This document shows, in pieces, positions 14,363 through 22,980 of a stretch of DNA of 32,405 nt (position 1 is the first letter of the stretch; the number at the start of each line of letters is the position of its first letter). This stretch comes from DATMNI01 sp035570275. GTDB lineage: Bacteria; Acidobacteriota; Terriglobia; Bryobacterales; Bryobacteraceae. The DNA lies in the NCBI GenBank assembly GCA_035570275.1, contig DATMNI010000355.1, forward strand, positions 1 to 32,405. Direction: 5' to 3'. A program made the position numbers and the translations under genes. A model generated the notes under the pieces. That model did not search any database and was not told the origin of the DNA. It saw nothing but the letters and a program-made list of their open reading frames with translations.

Positions 14363-16483
14363 TCATCCCTCCATTTCGCCGGGGTCGGTGGTGCGCATCT
14401 CCAGCCAGCCTTGCTGCGGCACGGCGTCCACGGGCAGGCCGCCCTGCCATAGCGAGAGTTGGAAGCGCAAACCGCGGCCGCGTTCGACACCCAGGGCAGC
14501 CAAAGAGAATCGCGCTTCCAAAATCCGCCCGAAGGCGCATTCCACCGGGTATGGCTGCCCTGCGGCCGGTGAAGCCAGCTTCAGTTCACTGGCTTCCGCG
14601 GCGCCGCCGGAGAGCAGGAATGTGATGTAACTGTGCTCGGCGCCATCCAACGATTGCGTGGTCACGCGCGCTTCCATCCCGGCCAGGCCCGACTCCACTC
14701 CGGCATGAAAGTCGAGCCGCAGATAAAAGTCCGCGCCGTCGCTGCCGAATTGGACTTGCTTCACCAGGAACTTCTTGCCGTGCATCGAGCCCGAACGCTG
14801 ATCCACGCGATAAAGGCCGGCGCCGATCCATTCGAAGTACGAGGTGGATTCGCCATCGATGATGGGCCGGATGGGACCCGACGCCTCCACGCGCACCTCC
14901 GGCGTGGAGATGCGCAAAATGGGCCGCGAGAGTTCCTCGGGCGGGTTGAGGTTCAGAAAACGATAGACATTGGCCAGATGACTGCGGTAGAGCTGATCGA
15001 ACTCCGGGCGGTTGGCGGATTCGTGCTCCGGCCCATACCACCAGCACCAGTCGCTGCCTTCGGCGATCATGAGCTCCTCGAAAGCCATGTTGCGCCGCTC
15101 TTCGGGGACGTTGGCCGAGACGGCGTCATAGGTGGCGCGGGCGCGCAGCAGGTGCGTCCAGGCTTCGTTGTCCTCTTCGGCGCCGATCCAGACATCGAAG
15201 TTGGCGTTGATCCAGGAGCCGGGGAAGATGTGGCCCAGCGGCTCCGGCGCCATCAGGCGGAATCCTTCGCTGGCGGTGACGGCGGTCATGCGATGGTCGG
15301 CGGAGATCCTGCGGTAGAGGTCGCGCAGAAATGGGCGGCCGTTGCGGTCGTAATATTCCCAGGCATTTTCGCCGTCCAGGATAATGGGCACCAGGGCGTC
15401 GCGGCCGCCGGCCAGGATGCCGGCACAATTCTGGCGGATGCGGTGCAGAAAATCTTCGGCCGCGTGGGAGGGCTCCATTTTGGAGTAGACGAAGCCAATG
15501 AGATCGCTCATGAAGTGGTCGCGGAAAATCACGCGCAGGCTGCGCTGGTTCTGCCGCCACTCGTAAGGCCGGTAGAGGCCCTCCACGGGGACGGCGCGGG
15601 ACAGGGTGCGGTTGAGGACGCCGCTGTCGGTGGCCGCCCACTCGAAGCCTAATTCGGAGGCGATGGTGAAGACCTCGTCGGAAACCGAGCCCTCCGAGGG
15701 CCAGAGCCCCACCGGCGCCACGCCGAAGTTCCGCAGGATGTATTCGCGTGCCAGGACGAGTTGCTGCCGCGCATCGCCAGGGTACCGGAAGCGCGGCGGC
15801 AGCGCGACGTTGGGGTGCGACACGCCGGCGATGTTGGAATCGCAGAGCAGAGGCATGATCGGGTGGTAATAAGGAGTGGTGGAGATTTCGATCTGGCCGC
15901 TCCGCGCCAGCTTCTGATAGGCCGGCAGCACGCAGCCGACAATCTCGCGCTGCTTCTGGCCCATGCGCGCCTGGTCGGCGAGGGTGAAATTGCGGCCGCG
16001 CTGGATCCATTCGCGGACCTCGGGGTCGCCGGCCTGGAATTCTTCGTCGAACCAGGCAAGCTGCGACCACATCTGCACGTCCCGGAAGTCCTGCGCCCCG
16101 GCCAGACCGCGCCCGCGGGAAGCGTCGTAGAGCTCGCCGTAGCGCGGGTAGCGGTAGATCATACAGTGCGGGTCGGAATAGAAGGAGTGCTGGATGAGGA
16201 AGGCCTTGTCGCCGTCGGTGAGATTCTCGGCGGGCTTGAGCGCCAGTTGCAGAAACGGGTCGGCCGCGGTACCGTCAGCGTATTCGGCCACCTGGGCCAT
16301 CATCGAAGGCACCAGGTTAAAGGTCTGATGAACGTCGGGGAACTCTTCCAGGATGCGCACCATGCCGTAGTAGTCCTTGAGCGCGTGCATACGCGTCCAG
16401 GGGAGTTTGTATTCCCCCGAGCTCAAATCTTTATAGAACGGCTGGTGCATGTGCCATAGGAAACACAGGTAAATTTGGGACAT
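14363..16483 (-). CDS. Glycoside hydrolase family 57 protein
   Basis: A 706-residue GH57 enzyme, a family of retaining alpha-glucan-active amylases, amylopullulanases and transferases, here without a signal peptide and so probably cytoplasmic. It opens with IYLCFLWHMHQPFYKD, the GH57 His-x-His-Gln-Pro motif (HMHQP, residues 11-15). Further family motifs are FNLVPSMM (residues 55-62), YYHPIMPLL (205-213) and GLWPSEGSVSDEV (259-271). E264 in the last is the probable nucleophile. FRDHFMSDLIGFVYSK (320-335) supplies candidate acid/base Asp residues, and LDGENAWEYY lies at 369-378. The last 180 residues form a beta-rich domain. A role in glycogen or alpha-glucan turnover is likely, but exact specificity cannot be told. 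The gene begins just beside a heptamer-repeat element and has no operon partner. Confidence 0.93.
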   Translation of the reverse strand: MSQIYLCFLWHMHQPFYKDLSSGEYKLPWTRMHALKDYYGMVRILEEFPDVHQTFNLVPSMMAQVAEYADGTAADPFLQLALKPAENLTDGDKAFLIQHSFYSDPHCMIYRYPRYGELYDASRGRGLAGAQDFRDVQMWSQLAWFDEEFQAGDPEVREWIQRGRNFTLADQARMGQKQREIVGCVLPAYQKLARSGQIEISTTPYYHPIMPLLCDSNIAGVSHPNVALPPRFRYPGDARQQLVLAREYILRNFGVAPVGLWPSEGSVSDEVFTIASELGFEWAATDSGVLNRTLSRAVPVEGLYRPYEWRQNQRSLRVIFRDHFMSDLIGFVYSKMEPSHAAEDFLHRIRQNCAGILAGGRDALVPIILDGENAWEYYDRNGRPFLRDLYRRISADHRMTAVTASEGFRLMAPEPLGHIFPGSWINANFDVWIGAEEDNEAWTHLLRARATYDAVSANVPEERRNMAFEELMIAEGSDWCWWYGPEHESANRPEFDQLYRSHLANVYRFLNLNPPEELSRPILRISTPEVRVEASGPIRPIIDGESTSYFEWIGAGLYRVDQRSGSMHGKKFLVKQVQFGSDGADFYLRLDFHAGVESGLAGMEARVTTQSLDGAEHSYITFLLSGGAAEASELKLASPAAGQPYPVECAFGRILEARFSLAALGVERGRGLRFQLSLWQGGLPVDAVPQQGWLEMRTTDPGEMEG

Positions 16484-16493
16484 GGGATAAGGC

Positions 16494-16606
16494 TCTCAGC
16501 TATCAGCTTTCAGCTATCAGCTAAACCAGCACGCCCGGCGTGTGCTCCCAGGTTCAAGCTGAACGCTGAAAGCTGAACGCTGACGGCTGATTGCTGATAG
16601 CTCATT
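16494..16606. repeat. Heptamer-repeat element, copy 1
   Basis: Units of seven bases (TCAGCTA, TCAGCTT, TCAGCTA, TCAGCTA) lead into a GC-rich core AACCAGCACGCCCGGCGTGT with GCTCCCAGGTTCAAG. A run of complementary heptamers follows (AGCTGAA, CGCTGAA, AGCTGAA, CGCTGAC, GGCTGAT, TGCTGAT, AGCTCA). The two arms can pair into a long imperfect hairpin. The stop codon of the phosphoesterase gene (16602-16604) is inside the right edge. The same element occurs inverted at 19125-19228. Confidence 0.85.
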
Positions 16607-19109
16607 TTCCGAAATAGCTCCGCACGGGCGGAGGCGGCGCATCTTTGCGGATGGCGCGCCACAGGATATCGTTCAGTTCGTCGTCATCGTTGCGGTCGGC
16701 TTCGTCAAAATCCATCAGAGCCGCGCGCGCCGCGCCAGGCGTGGCTGCGGGGTTGATTTCAGTCAGCGGGTGACGGGGCTTTGCGGCGGCGTACGGGGCC
16801 GGGTCGGGCTGATTCTGGAAGGCCGCCGTCATGGGCCGCGCACCGGCATCGAAATGCGTCATCGGGTGCAGTCCCAGCAGAAACTCCATGGTGCGCAGCA
16901 TCGACGTAGTGTTGTACATGCTGCTATCCACGGCGTGGCGCTTCACCCAGGGTGAAATCAGGAAGGCCGGCGAGCGGTGCGAATCCACGTGGTCCGGACC
17001 GTTCTGCGCGTCGTCCTCCAGGATAAAGATGGCGGTGCCCGGCCAGAATCGCGACTTCGAAACGCCCTCCACCAGCATGCCGACGGCGAGATCGTTATCG
17101 GCGGCGGCGGAGAGCGGCCCGATCTTGCCGGCGGCGCTTCCCGAGGTATGATCGTTGCCCATGCGCATCACCATCAGGCGCGGCATGCTGCCAGTCTTTT
17201 CGTAGTCCGCCAACTCGGCCAGAAAAACCTTGGCGCGCTCCACGTCCGGGTATGCCAGATCGAAACCGCGGTACAGATGGTTGGTGACTTTGGCCAGGAC
17301 CGGGTCGCGCACGCCCGTAATCTGTTCGGAGCCGGTGCCGGCGTTGGCCTTGTTGTCGACGGTGTAGCCGAAGTTGCGGACGGAGAGGCCGGCGGCGGCG
17401 GCATTGGTCCATAGGTATCCGGCCGGCGGCACCGACAACGGATCGCTCTCTTCGAAATCGTAAGTGGTCCGGCGGTTGGCGTACTTGTTCGGCCACATCT
17501 TCTGCGTGTAATCGGGAGCGATGGCGGCGGTGGACCAGGCGTGGCCATCGGCGCTGACGTCGGAGTTCACGTAGAAGTTGTCGAGCAGCACGAACTCGCG
17601 GGCCAGTTTGTGCAGGTTGGGCGTGACGTCTTCGCCGAAGAGGGTGAGCGACGGGTCGCCATTGCCCTCTTTCATATCGCCCAGCACCTGGTCGTAGGAG
17701 CGGTTCTCTTTCACGATGTAAATGACGTGGTCGATCTTGGGCAGCGGGCTTTCCTGATCCAGTTTGGAATCGCGGTAGGGCGAGTTGGCCAGCGTAGCTT
17801 TGGTCCAGGTGTCGAGCTGCTCCGCTGTGAACGGTGGAATCCACGAAGCGGTACCGGTCTGGATGCGGGCTACGTACGAGGGCGCGACCGGCGGCTCGCC
17901 GATCTCCACAATTTCGGATTGTTTGGTCGGGTTGGGGCCGTCCTTGGAATTCGGATACGAGCGCACTCCCTTGCCGTTCAGCACCACCAGCGTTCCCGAG
18001 GGCAGGGCGCGCACGGCGGTGGGGTACCAGCCCGTGGGGATGAATCCTTCCACGCGGCTGCGGGCTTCGGAAACATCCACGACGGCCGCCGCGTTGGCAT
18101 CGGAGCAGGCCACGAAGAGCCGCTTGCCGTCAGCCGAGAGTCCAAGGCCCGAGGGCGTCATGCCGAGCGGTTGGCGCGGCGTCATGGCCACGTTGATGCT
18201 TTCCACCACGTTGAGTTCCCTGGCGGCTGTGATGCCCACGGCGTACACGTTGTTGGTACTGGCCGCCGCCACGAAGATGCGCGCGGTATAAGGCGCGGCG
18301 CCATCCGCCGTCTCCGGCGCGCCATTGCGCCAGACCATGTCGCTGGCATGGGCGCCGATCCGCACCGTGGCGATCAAGCTGCCGGAAGCCGTGTCGTAGT
18401 GGCCCAACTGGCCGTCGGCCCAATGGGTGACGAAGAACGATTTGCCATCCGGATGGAACAGAATGCGGTAGGGCCGGCGCCCGGTCTTGTATTGGCCGAT
18501 AACCATGCCGGATTGTGGATTGACCACGGAGATGAAATCGCGGTACAGGTTGGCGGCGTAGAGCAGACGGCCATCGGGCGAGATGGCGACATCGCCGACG
18601 AAGTCCTGCGCGCCGCGCTTGTCCTTGGGCACAACTTCGAACGTGCGGGCCGGCGTAAGCTTGCCGTTGGCAAAGGCGAATTCAAAAATGGACGCGCGTG
18701 AGCCGCCACCCACGTAGACGAAATCGCCTTTGGGCGTGAAGGTCAGGCCCAGCCAGCCATCGGCCATCGCCACCTTGCCCAGCACGCGCCCGGTAGCGGT
18801 GTCGATGACGTGGATGGAAGGCGGCTTCCACCCGCCGTTGAGTACCAGCAGGAATTTGCCGTCGGGCGATAACGCCGAGGACATCGGCAGGGTGTCGAGC
18901 GGCACCTGCCGGCCGGCAGGATCGAGGCGCCAGCCGCTGTTGAGCAGGAAGGCGCCGCCCGGCAGCGGTCCCACCTGTTCGCGGGGAGAGGGTTGCGAAC
19001 TGACGAGCGTGGCCAGGAAAATCAATCCCACCAATCCAACTGCCAGGGCCAGCCGGCCGTTGGGGCTGCTTTTTGGGCTGCTTCTTGGGCTACCAGGAAC
19101 TTTTGGCAT
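16602..19109 (-). CDS. YVTN beta-propeller / phosphoesterase fusion protein
   Basis: An 835-residue exported or membrane-anchored protein. Residues 19-38 (RLALAVGLVGLIFLATLVSS) form a signal/anchor helix after a basic N-terminus. Residues about 70-400 carry repeated SPDGKFLLVLNGG and SADGKRLFVACSD-type blades of a YncE/YVTN-like propeller. From about 457 a phosphoesterase domain of the phospholipase C / acid phosphatase superfamily begins with IDHVIYIVKENRSYDQVLGD. It continues with ADGHAWSTAAIAPDY and RMGNDHTSGSAAGKIG, then ILEDDAQNGPDHVDSHRSP, the Asp/His-rich metal-binding end of the fold. Such fusions are found in several environmental bacteria; the natural substrate is unknown, with phosphate scavenging a possibility. 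The gene is flanked on both sides by inverted copies of one repeat element. Confidence 0.9.
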   Translation of the reverse strand: MPKVPGSPRSSPKSSPNGRLALAVGLVGLIFLATLVSSQPSPREQVGPLPGGAFLLNSGWRLDPAGRQVPLDTLPMSSALSPDGKFLLVLNGGWKPPSIHVIDTATGRVLGKVAMADGWLGLTFTPKGDFVYVGGGSRASIFEFAFANGKLTPARTFEVVPKDKRGAQDFVGDVAISPDGRLLYAANLYRDFISVVNPQSGMVIGQYKTGRRPYRILFHPDGKSFFVTHWADGQLGHYDTASGSLIATVRIGAHASDMVWRNGAPETADGAAPYTARIFVAAASTNNVYAVGITAARELNVVESINVAMTPRQPLGMTPSGLGLSADGKRLFVACSDANAAAVVDVSEARSRVEGFIPTGWYPTAVRALPSGTLVVLNGKGVRSYPNSKDGPNPTKQSEIVEIGEPPVAPSYVARIQTGTASWIPPFTAEQLDTWTKATLANSPYRDSKLDQESPLPKIDHVIYIVKENRSYDQVLGDMKEGNGDPSLTLFGEDVTPNLHKLAREFVLLDNFYVNSDVSADGHAWSTAAIAPDYTQKMWPNKYANRRTTYDFEESDPLSVPPAGYLWTNAAAAGLSVRNFGYTVDNKANAGTGSEQITGVRDPVLAKVTNHLYRGFDLAYPDVERAKVFLAELADYEKTGSMPRLMVMRMGNDHTSGSAAGKIGPLSAAADNDLAVGMLVEGVSKSRFWPGTAIFILEDDAQNGPDHVDSHRSPAFLISPWVKRHAVDSSMYNTTSMLRTMEFLLGLHPMTHFDAGARPMTAAFQNQPDPAPYAAAKPRHPLTEINPAATPGAARAALMDFDEADRNDDDELNDILWRAIRKDAPPPPVRSYFGK

Positions 19110-19124
19110 GCTTCCTTATATTGT

Positions 19125-19228
19125 AATCGGCTTTCAGCGGTCAGCTATCAGCGATCAGCTTGAACCAGGGAGCACGCACGGGCGCGCGGGGTTTAGCTGA
19201 AAGCGGATGGCTGATCGCTGATAGCTGC
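19125..19228. repeat. Heptamer-repeat element, copy 2 (inverted relative to copy 1)
   Basis: Read on the minus strand this matches copy 1: heptamers of the AGCTATC type, TCAGCTAAACC, a GC-rich core with CGCCCGTGCGTGCTCCC, GGTTCAAGCTGA, then CGCTGATAGCTGACCGCTGAA. It fills the gap between the MqnA/D-family stop codon and the start of the phosphoesterase gene. Any promoter of the phosphoesterase gene must lie in or beyond it. Confidence 0.85.
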
Positions 19229-20074
19229 TTACCCGATGAACTCCACTTCCACGCGCTTGGGGATGAGGCCCGCCTCGAAGCCCAGATCGAGCAACTTCTG
19301 CGCCGCCTTGGGAACCACGCTGCCGGCGTCCAGCGTGTAATGGTTGACATACATGCCGACGAATTTTTCGGCGAGGCGGGGCTCCAAATCGCGCGCGAAC
19401 TGCAGGGCGTACTCAAGCGCGGCGCCGTGGTTGTCCAACGCGAATTGAATGCTTTCGCGCATCATGCGGCAGCATTCCACCTGGATTTCGCGGCTGAGGG
19501 AGCGCAACAGCACGTTGCCGCCCAGCGGTAGCGGCAAGCCGTATGCATTTTTGAACCAGCGTCCCAGATCGACCACACGGTGAAAACCCTCGCGTTCGAA
19601 CGTCAGTTGCGCTTCGTGGATAATCAACCCCGCGTCCACAGCGCGCTCTTTGACGGCTTCGGTGATCTTGTCGAAGGGCGTGATGACGGCTTCGAAATCG
19701 GGCTGGTACAGTTTCATCGAAAGATACGCCGTGGTCATAGTGCCAGGCACGGCGATGCGTTTGCCCTTCAAATCGTCGGGATCCATGGGGCGGGAAGATA
19801 CGATCATGGGGCCGTAGCCATCGCCGATGCTCGACCCGCTGTTCATCAGCACATACTTGTCGCTTACGTAGGGATAGGCGTGGTAGGAAATAGCCGAGAG
19901 GTCATACCGGCCCTCCATAGCTTTGCGATTCAGAGTCTCGATATCTTCGAGCACATGGCGGAAGGTCACTTTCGTCGAGCGAACCTTCTTTGTCGCAAGG
20001 CCATAAAACATGAAGGCGTCGTCAGAATCGGGACTGTGGGCACTGACGATTTCCTGGGGGGTAGCCAATGTCAT
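19229..20074 (-). CDS. MqnA/MqnD-family protein, likely menaquinone biosynthesis
   Basis: A 281-residue protein with the periplasmic-binding-protein-like fold of the DUF191 (MqnA/MqnD) family. MqnD converts cyclic dehypoxanthine futalosine to 1,4-dihydroxy-6-naphthoate in the futalosine route to menaquinone; MqnA makes the earlier dehydration product. The N-terminal HSPDSDDAFMFYGLA resembles the ligand-site signature of MqnD (SPCPNDTF-F in characterised enzymes). LSAISYHAYPYVSDKYVLMN, then GYGPMIVSSRP and RIAVPGTMTTAYL, are further family segments. The length is normal for MqnD. No signal peptide is present, as expected for a cytoplasmic enzyme. No other mqn gene is in the window, so the split between MqnA, MqnD and an uncharacterised relative is not certain. 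Confidence 0.8.
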   Translation of the reverse strand: MTLATPQEIVSAHSPDSDDAFMFYGLATKKVRSTKVTFRHVLEDIETLNRKAMEGRYDLSAISYHAYPYVSDKYVLMNSGSSIGDGYGPMIVSSRPMDPDDLKGKRIAVPGTMTTAYLSMKLYQPDFEAVITPFDKITEAVKERAVDAGLIIHEAQLTFEREGFHRVVDLGRWFKNAYGLPLPLGGNVLLRSLSREIQVECCRMMRESIQFALDNHGAALEYALQFARDLEPRLAEKFVGMYVNHYTLDAGSVVPKAAQKLLDLGFEAGLIPKRVEVEFIG

Positions 20075-20558
20075 AAGTGGGGTGAACCCATCTCAGTCTA
20101 CAACATTGAGGAGGGACGACTGCGAGGAACAATCAAAACAATTGCATGAAAATGATTAGGGGCGGTCATCTTGGAGTAACGGAACCGGGAGGGCCGTTGA
20201 CAATCATCCGTTATGCGCAAGCTACGCTTTGCCCATTGTTGCACGATGCGATGGAGCATAATGCGATGACTCAAGATTAGGATGCTGCATCATGCGATAT
20301 CATCGAATATGCACTAAACAGGGCGTTACGGATCCGACCGTTCAGCACTTCCCGTACTGCTGTTCCCTTACCCAAAATGAGGCCGCCCCACTCTGGTCCG
20401 GCTCTATATGTCACCTCCTGCCAGCTCTGGGAGAGCCAGCTAAGAATCACAACGCGAGTCAAACCGTCTGACTCCACCTTCACTATGCTCTTTGCTGTTA
20501 TTCTTGTCAAGAGCGGCCAAAGTACCAAGGCCGGACTTTCGTTGCTGAGTTCACCATC
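20075..20558. other. Lower-GC intergenic region without a convincing gene
   Basis: About 480 bp between the MqnA/D-family start and the hypothetical gene. It is visibly more AT-rich than its surroundings, with the word ATGCGAT repeated three times between about 20246 and 20300 and a TTGACA at about 20197. A minus-strand open frame of 83 codons (20277-20528, TTG start, low third-position GC) contains SQSWQEVTYRAGPEWGGLIL, but no family is recognised and coding is doubtful. Confidence 0.5.
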
Positions 20559-20963
20559 GTGGTGTTTCGCGGTTTTTTCTCAAGAAAGAACGCAGCTTTG
20601 ACCGGCGCCCCGGCCGTCCGGCGGCTCAAGACCTATTCGGCGCAAAGCGGTTACGTGTATCAGTACTTCTACGAAGGGCATCGGCCGTTCCGCGCCTCGG
20701 GTGAGGGCGGCACCGAGTTTGTTTTCAGCATCTCGGCCGATGCCAGGAACTGGCACCCCGCCAGCGTCATGCTCGGGGACACCGCCGTGCGCGCGTGGGA
20801 AACCGCACACGGGCGCGAGTTGTCTTCCACCGAACACTATGCGGTGGCGAAGATGGCGTTGTTTCAAGCCTTCGATGAACGGCCGTTGCCGGCACAGATG
20901 AAAGAGGACGTGCGCGTGCGAGCCGCCGATGTGGAAGCCATTATAGAGACGCTGGGTCTGTAA
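20559..20963 (+). CDS. Conserved-looking hypothetical protein
   Basis: A 134-residue protein with normal codon use for this genome. It contains ALTGAPAVRRLKTYSAQSGY and VYQYFYEGHRPFR, then an acidic middle and the C-terminal HYAVAKMALFQAFDERPLPA with MKEDVRVRAADVEAIIETLG. There is no signal peptide or membrane segment, so it is probably a small cytoplasmic alpha/beta protein. I do not recognise a family or function. The start is a GTG at 20559 (a second GTG follows immediately at 20562); neither has a strong ribosome-binding site. It is convergent with the RHH/ParE pair downstream and may be autonomous. Confidence 0.7.
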   Translation: MVFRGFFSRKNAALTGAPAVRRLKTYSAQSGYVYQYFYEGHRPFRASGEGGTEFVFSISADARNWHPASVMLGDTAVRAWETAHGRELSSTEHYAVAKMALFQAFDERPLPAQMKEDVRVRAADVEAIIETLGL

Positions 20964-21048
20964 GGAGACGGCTCGGCCTCCACGGCCGGATCGGGATTCA
21001 CAGCACCGTCGCGGTTCGGCCGCGGTAGACACAGGCGTTCGCGGGCTG

Positions 21049-21336
21049 TCAGAAAGTGCGTGGCCAACGGCGAGCGCCGTGCATGATCGCCAAGATAATG
21101 GTTTGGGCGCCCTTGGTTCGGTAGACCACAATGAATCGCGTTCGAGCGATCACTAATTCTCGAGTTCCGGAGACGCGGCCTGCCCGGCCCAGTTCCGGGC
21201 ATTGGGAAAGCAATTCCGTGCCTGTCCGAATCCGATCAATGAGTCGGCCGACCGCCGCAGCGCTATCGGTCGCGACGTAGGCATAAACGTCGTCCAGGTC
21301 TCGCACCGCCCGTCGCAGCCAGCGGACCGGAGTCAC
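21049..21336 (-). CDS. ParE/RelE-family toxin, second module
   Basis: A 95-residue RelE/ParE superfamily toxin: VRWLRRAVRDLDDVYAYVAT at the start, a helix with VGRLIDRIRTGTELLSQCPE, and the closing LVIARTRFIVVYRTKGAQTI with MHGARRWPRTF. These match the family pattern of N-terminal helices and a C-terminal sheet ending in basic residues. It starts with a GTG that overlaps the antitoxin stop (GTGA), showing translational coupling. Whether it targets gyrase or mRNA cannot be told. It is only distantly similar to the first toxin at 2878-3177, so the two modules are not a recent duplication. Confidence 0.88.
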   Translation of the reverse strand: MTPVRWLRRAVRDLDDVYAYVATDSAAAVGRLIDRIRTGTELLSQCPELGRAGRVSGTRELVIARTRFIVVYRTKGAQTIILAIMHGARRWPRTF

Positions 21337-21584
21337 CGGGACTTCGACTTTCTCCGCAGACGGGCGAATGCGCTTCTAACTTCGGCAGGCGAGGCAAATT
21401 CCCCTGCATCCGCATCACGCAGAGCGCTTTCGATGTATTCAGTTTGCCATCGGTGCATATCCAGAAAGGCGTCGATCGCCTGCGATACGACGTACGTCCG
21501 GTCCCGTTCCAGTCCCACGGCGAGCCTGTCAAGTTCTTGGATCTTCCCGGCTTCGAGTCTAATGGTCACCAGTTCCTTGGCCAT
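21333..21584 (-). CDS. Ribbon-helix-helix antitoxin, second module
   Basis: An 83-residue CopG/RHH-type protein: MAKELVTIRLEAGKIQELDR forms the DNA-binding strand and first helix, and RDRTYVVSQAIDAFLDMHRW the second helix. The C-terminal tail ESALRDADAGEFASPAEVRS and AFARLRRKSKSR would wrap the toxin. The ATG at 21584 is chosen over an upstream start at 21632 because the RHH fold begins here and the extra 16 residues look random. It overlaps the toxin gene by 4 bp. Autorepression by the antitoxin-toxin complex is the norm for such pairs; no clear operator was identified. Confidence 0.85.
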   Translation of the reverse strand: MAKELVTIRLEAGKIQELDRLAVGLERDRTYVVSQAIDAFLDMHRWQTEYIESALRDADAGEFASPAEVRSAFARLRRKSKSR

Positions 21585-21754
21585 GTCTAACAGCGTAGTA
21601 CGTTGTAAGGCGTATTGGCGGGTGGATGCCAATGCCCGATTTCATGGCTCTATCGCGCTGGTGCTCCCATCCGAGACGCATTCCCGCCCGGGAAAAGATG
21701 AGGCCGAATAACGAGCCCAGTGGACGGAGCGGGTCGCAACTCCTTCACACCCCT

Positions 21755-21760
21755 TACAAT
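21755..21760 (+). promoter_or_regulatory. Candidate -10 box of tgt (leaderless promoter)
   Basis: TACAAT, inside TACAATCGAATT, ends five bases before the TTG start of tgt at 21766, so the transcript would begin at about the start codon. The identical 12-bp sequence precedes the rel gene at 30114. No clear -35 box is seen. Confidence 0.45.
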
Positions 21761-21765
21761 CGAAT

Positions 21766-22962
21766 TTGCCCCCATTCTCATTCGAAGTTGTAGCCGAGTG
21801 CTCCCGCACCCGGGCCCGCGCCGGGCTGCTGCACACGCCGCATGGGACTATCGAGACTCCGGTCTTCATGCCCGTCGGCACCCAGGCGACGGTCAAAGGG
21901 CTCACGCAGCAGGCTCTGGCCCAGGATCTGGGCGTGCAGATCCTGCTGGCCAACACCTACCACCTGTATCTGCGGCCGGGCCACGAGTTGATACGCCAGA
22001 TGGGCGGCCTGCACCGCTTCATGTCGTGGCCGAACGCCATTTTGACCGACTCCGGCGGCTTCCAGGTCTTCAGCCTGAGCGGGCTGCGCAAGGTCGACGA
22101 ACACGGCGTGGTCTTCCAGTCGCACCTGAATGGCGACCGGCACACGTTCACGCCGGAATCCACGGTCGACGTCCAACTGGCGTTCGGCAGCGACATCCTG
22201 ATGGTGCTTGACGAATGCCTGGAGTATCCGGTGAGCCGCGAGTACGCCCGCCAGAGCATGTATCGTACGGTCCGCTGGGCGCGGCAGGCTGACGAGCACT
22301 TCCGCCGGCGCATGGCCGAAAGCCCGTCGCCCCATGCGCCCCGAGCGCTCCATGCGTTGTTTCCGATCGTGCAGGGTGGGCTGTTTCCCGACCTGCGGCG
22401 CGAGTGCGCCGGCGCGCTGCTGGATCTGGATGCGGACGGCTATGCCATCGGCGGCCTCTCCGTAGGGGAGCCGCGCCCGCTCAGTCTGGAAGCGGTCGAA
22501 GCCACCGAAGACATCCTGCCGCGTTCCAAGCCGCGCTATGCCATGGGCGTTGGGATGCCGGCGGAACTGCCCGAGTACGTGGCGCGCGGGGTGGACATGA
22601 TGGATTGCGTGCTGCCCTCGCGAAATGCGCGCAACGGCTGCCTGTTCACCTCCGAGGGCCGTGTGATCATCAAGCACAACCGCTACCGGGACGACCCGCG
22701 CCCGCTCGACGAAAAGTGCCGGTGCTATACTTGTGCCAGCTACTCCCGAGCCTACCTTCGCCATTTGTTCCAATCCGGGGAGATTTTGTATGCGGTGCTG
22801 GCGACGTGGCACAACGTCCGGCGGTACCTTGACATCATGCGTGAGATTAGGCACGCTATAATATCGGATTCGTTCCCAGAATACTTGAAGTGTGTGCGCT
22901 CGGCGTCCGTTCTGGACACCCAACCCGAAGAAGAGCCCAAGCTCAGCGGGGACGCCGGGTAG
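21766..22962 (+). CDS. tgt: Queuine/preQ1 tRNA-guanine transglycosylase
   Basis: A 398-residue TIM-barrel enzyme that exchanges guanine-34 of GUN-anticodon tRNAs for preQ1 in queuosine synthesis. Seen are the entry motif TPVFMPVGTQATVKGL, the base-binding loop ILTDSGGFQVFSLSGLRK (D95 acid/base), GGLSVGEPRP, and the nucleophile region GVDMMDCVLPSRNARNG near residue 280. The zinc-binding CRCYTCASYSRAYLRHLF lies near the C-terminus. Length and order are standard. The only start giving the family N-terminus is a TTG at 21766; there is no ribosome-binding site and a -10-like box lies immediately before it. It is followed 18 bp later by yajC and heads the Sec cluster, a common arrangement in bacteria. 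Confidence 0.96.
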   Translation: MPPFSFEVVAECSRTRARAGLLHTPHGTIETPVFMPVGTQATVKGLTQQALAQDLGVQILLANTYHLYLRPGHELIRQMGGLHRFMSWPNAILTDSGGFQVFSLSGLRKVDEHGVVFQSHLNGDRHTFTPESTVDVQLAFGSDILMVLDECLEYPVSREYARQSMYRTVRWARQADEHFRRRMAESPSPHAPRALHALFPIVQGGLFPDLRRECAGALLDLDADGYAIGGLSVGEPRPLSLEAVEATEDILPRSKPRYAMGVGMPAELPEYVARGVDMMDCVLPSRNARNGCLFTSEGRVIIKHNRYRDDPRPLDEKCRCYTCASYSRAYLRHLFQSGEILYAVLATWHNVRRYLDIMREIRHAIISDSFPEYLKCVRSASVLDTQPEEEPKLSGDAG

Positions 22963-22980
22963 CCGATTTGGTCCAAACGC

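Noticed and set aside
16494..16606. Possible CRISPR array (regular short repeats)
   Set aside because: Units are 7 bp with no unique spacers and the two arms are complementary; this is a heptamer/hairpin repeat, and no cas genes are present.
20277..20528. Minus-strand 83-codon frame in the lower-GC gap
   Set aside because: It has only a TTG start, no ribosome-binding site, no recognisable family and atypical codon usage; kept only as a remark in the gap entry.
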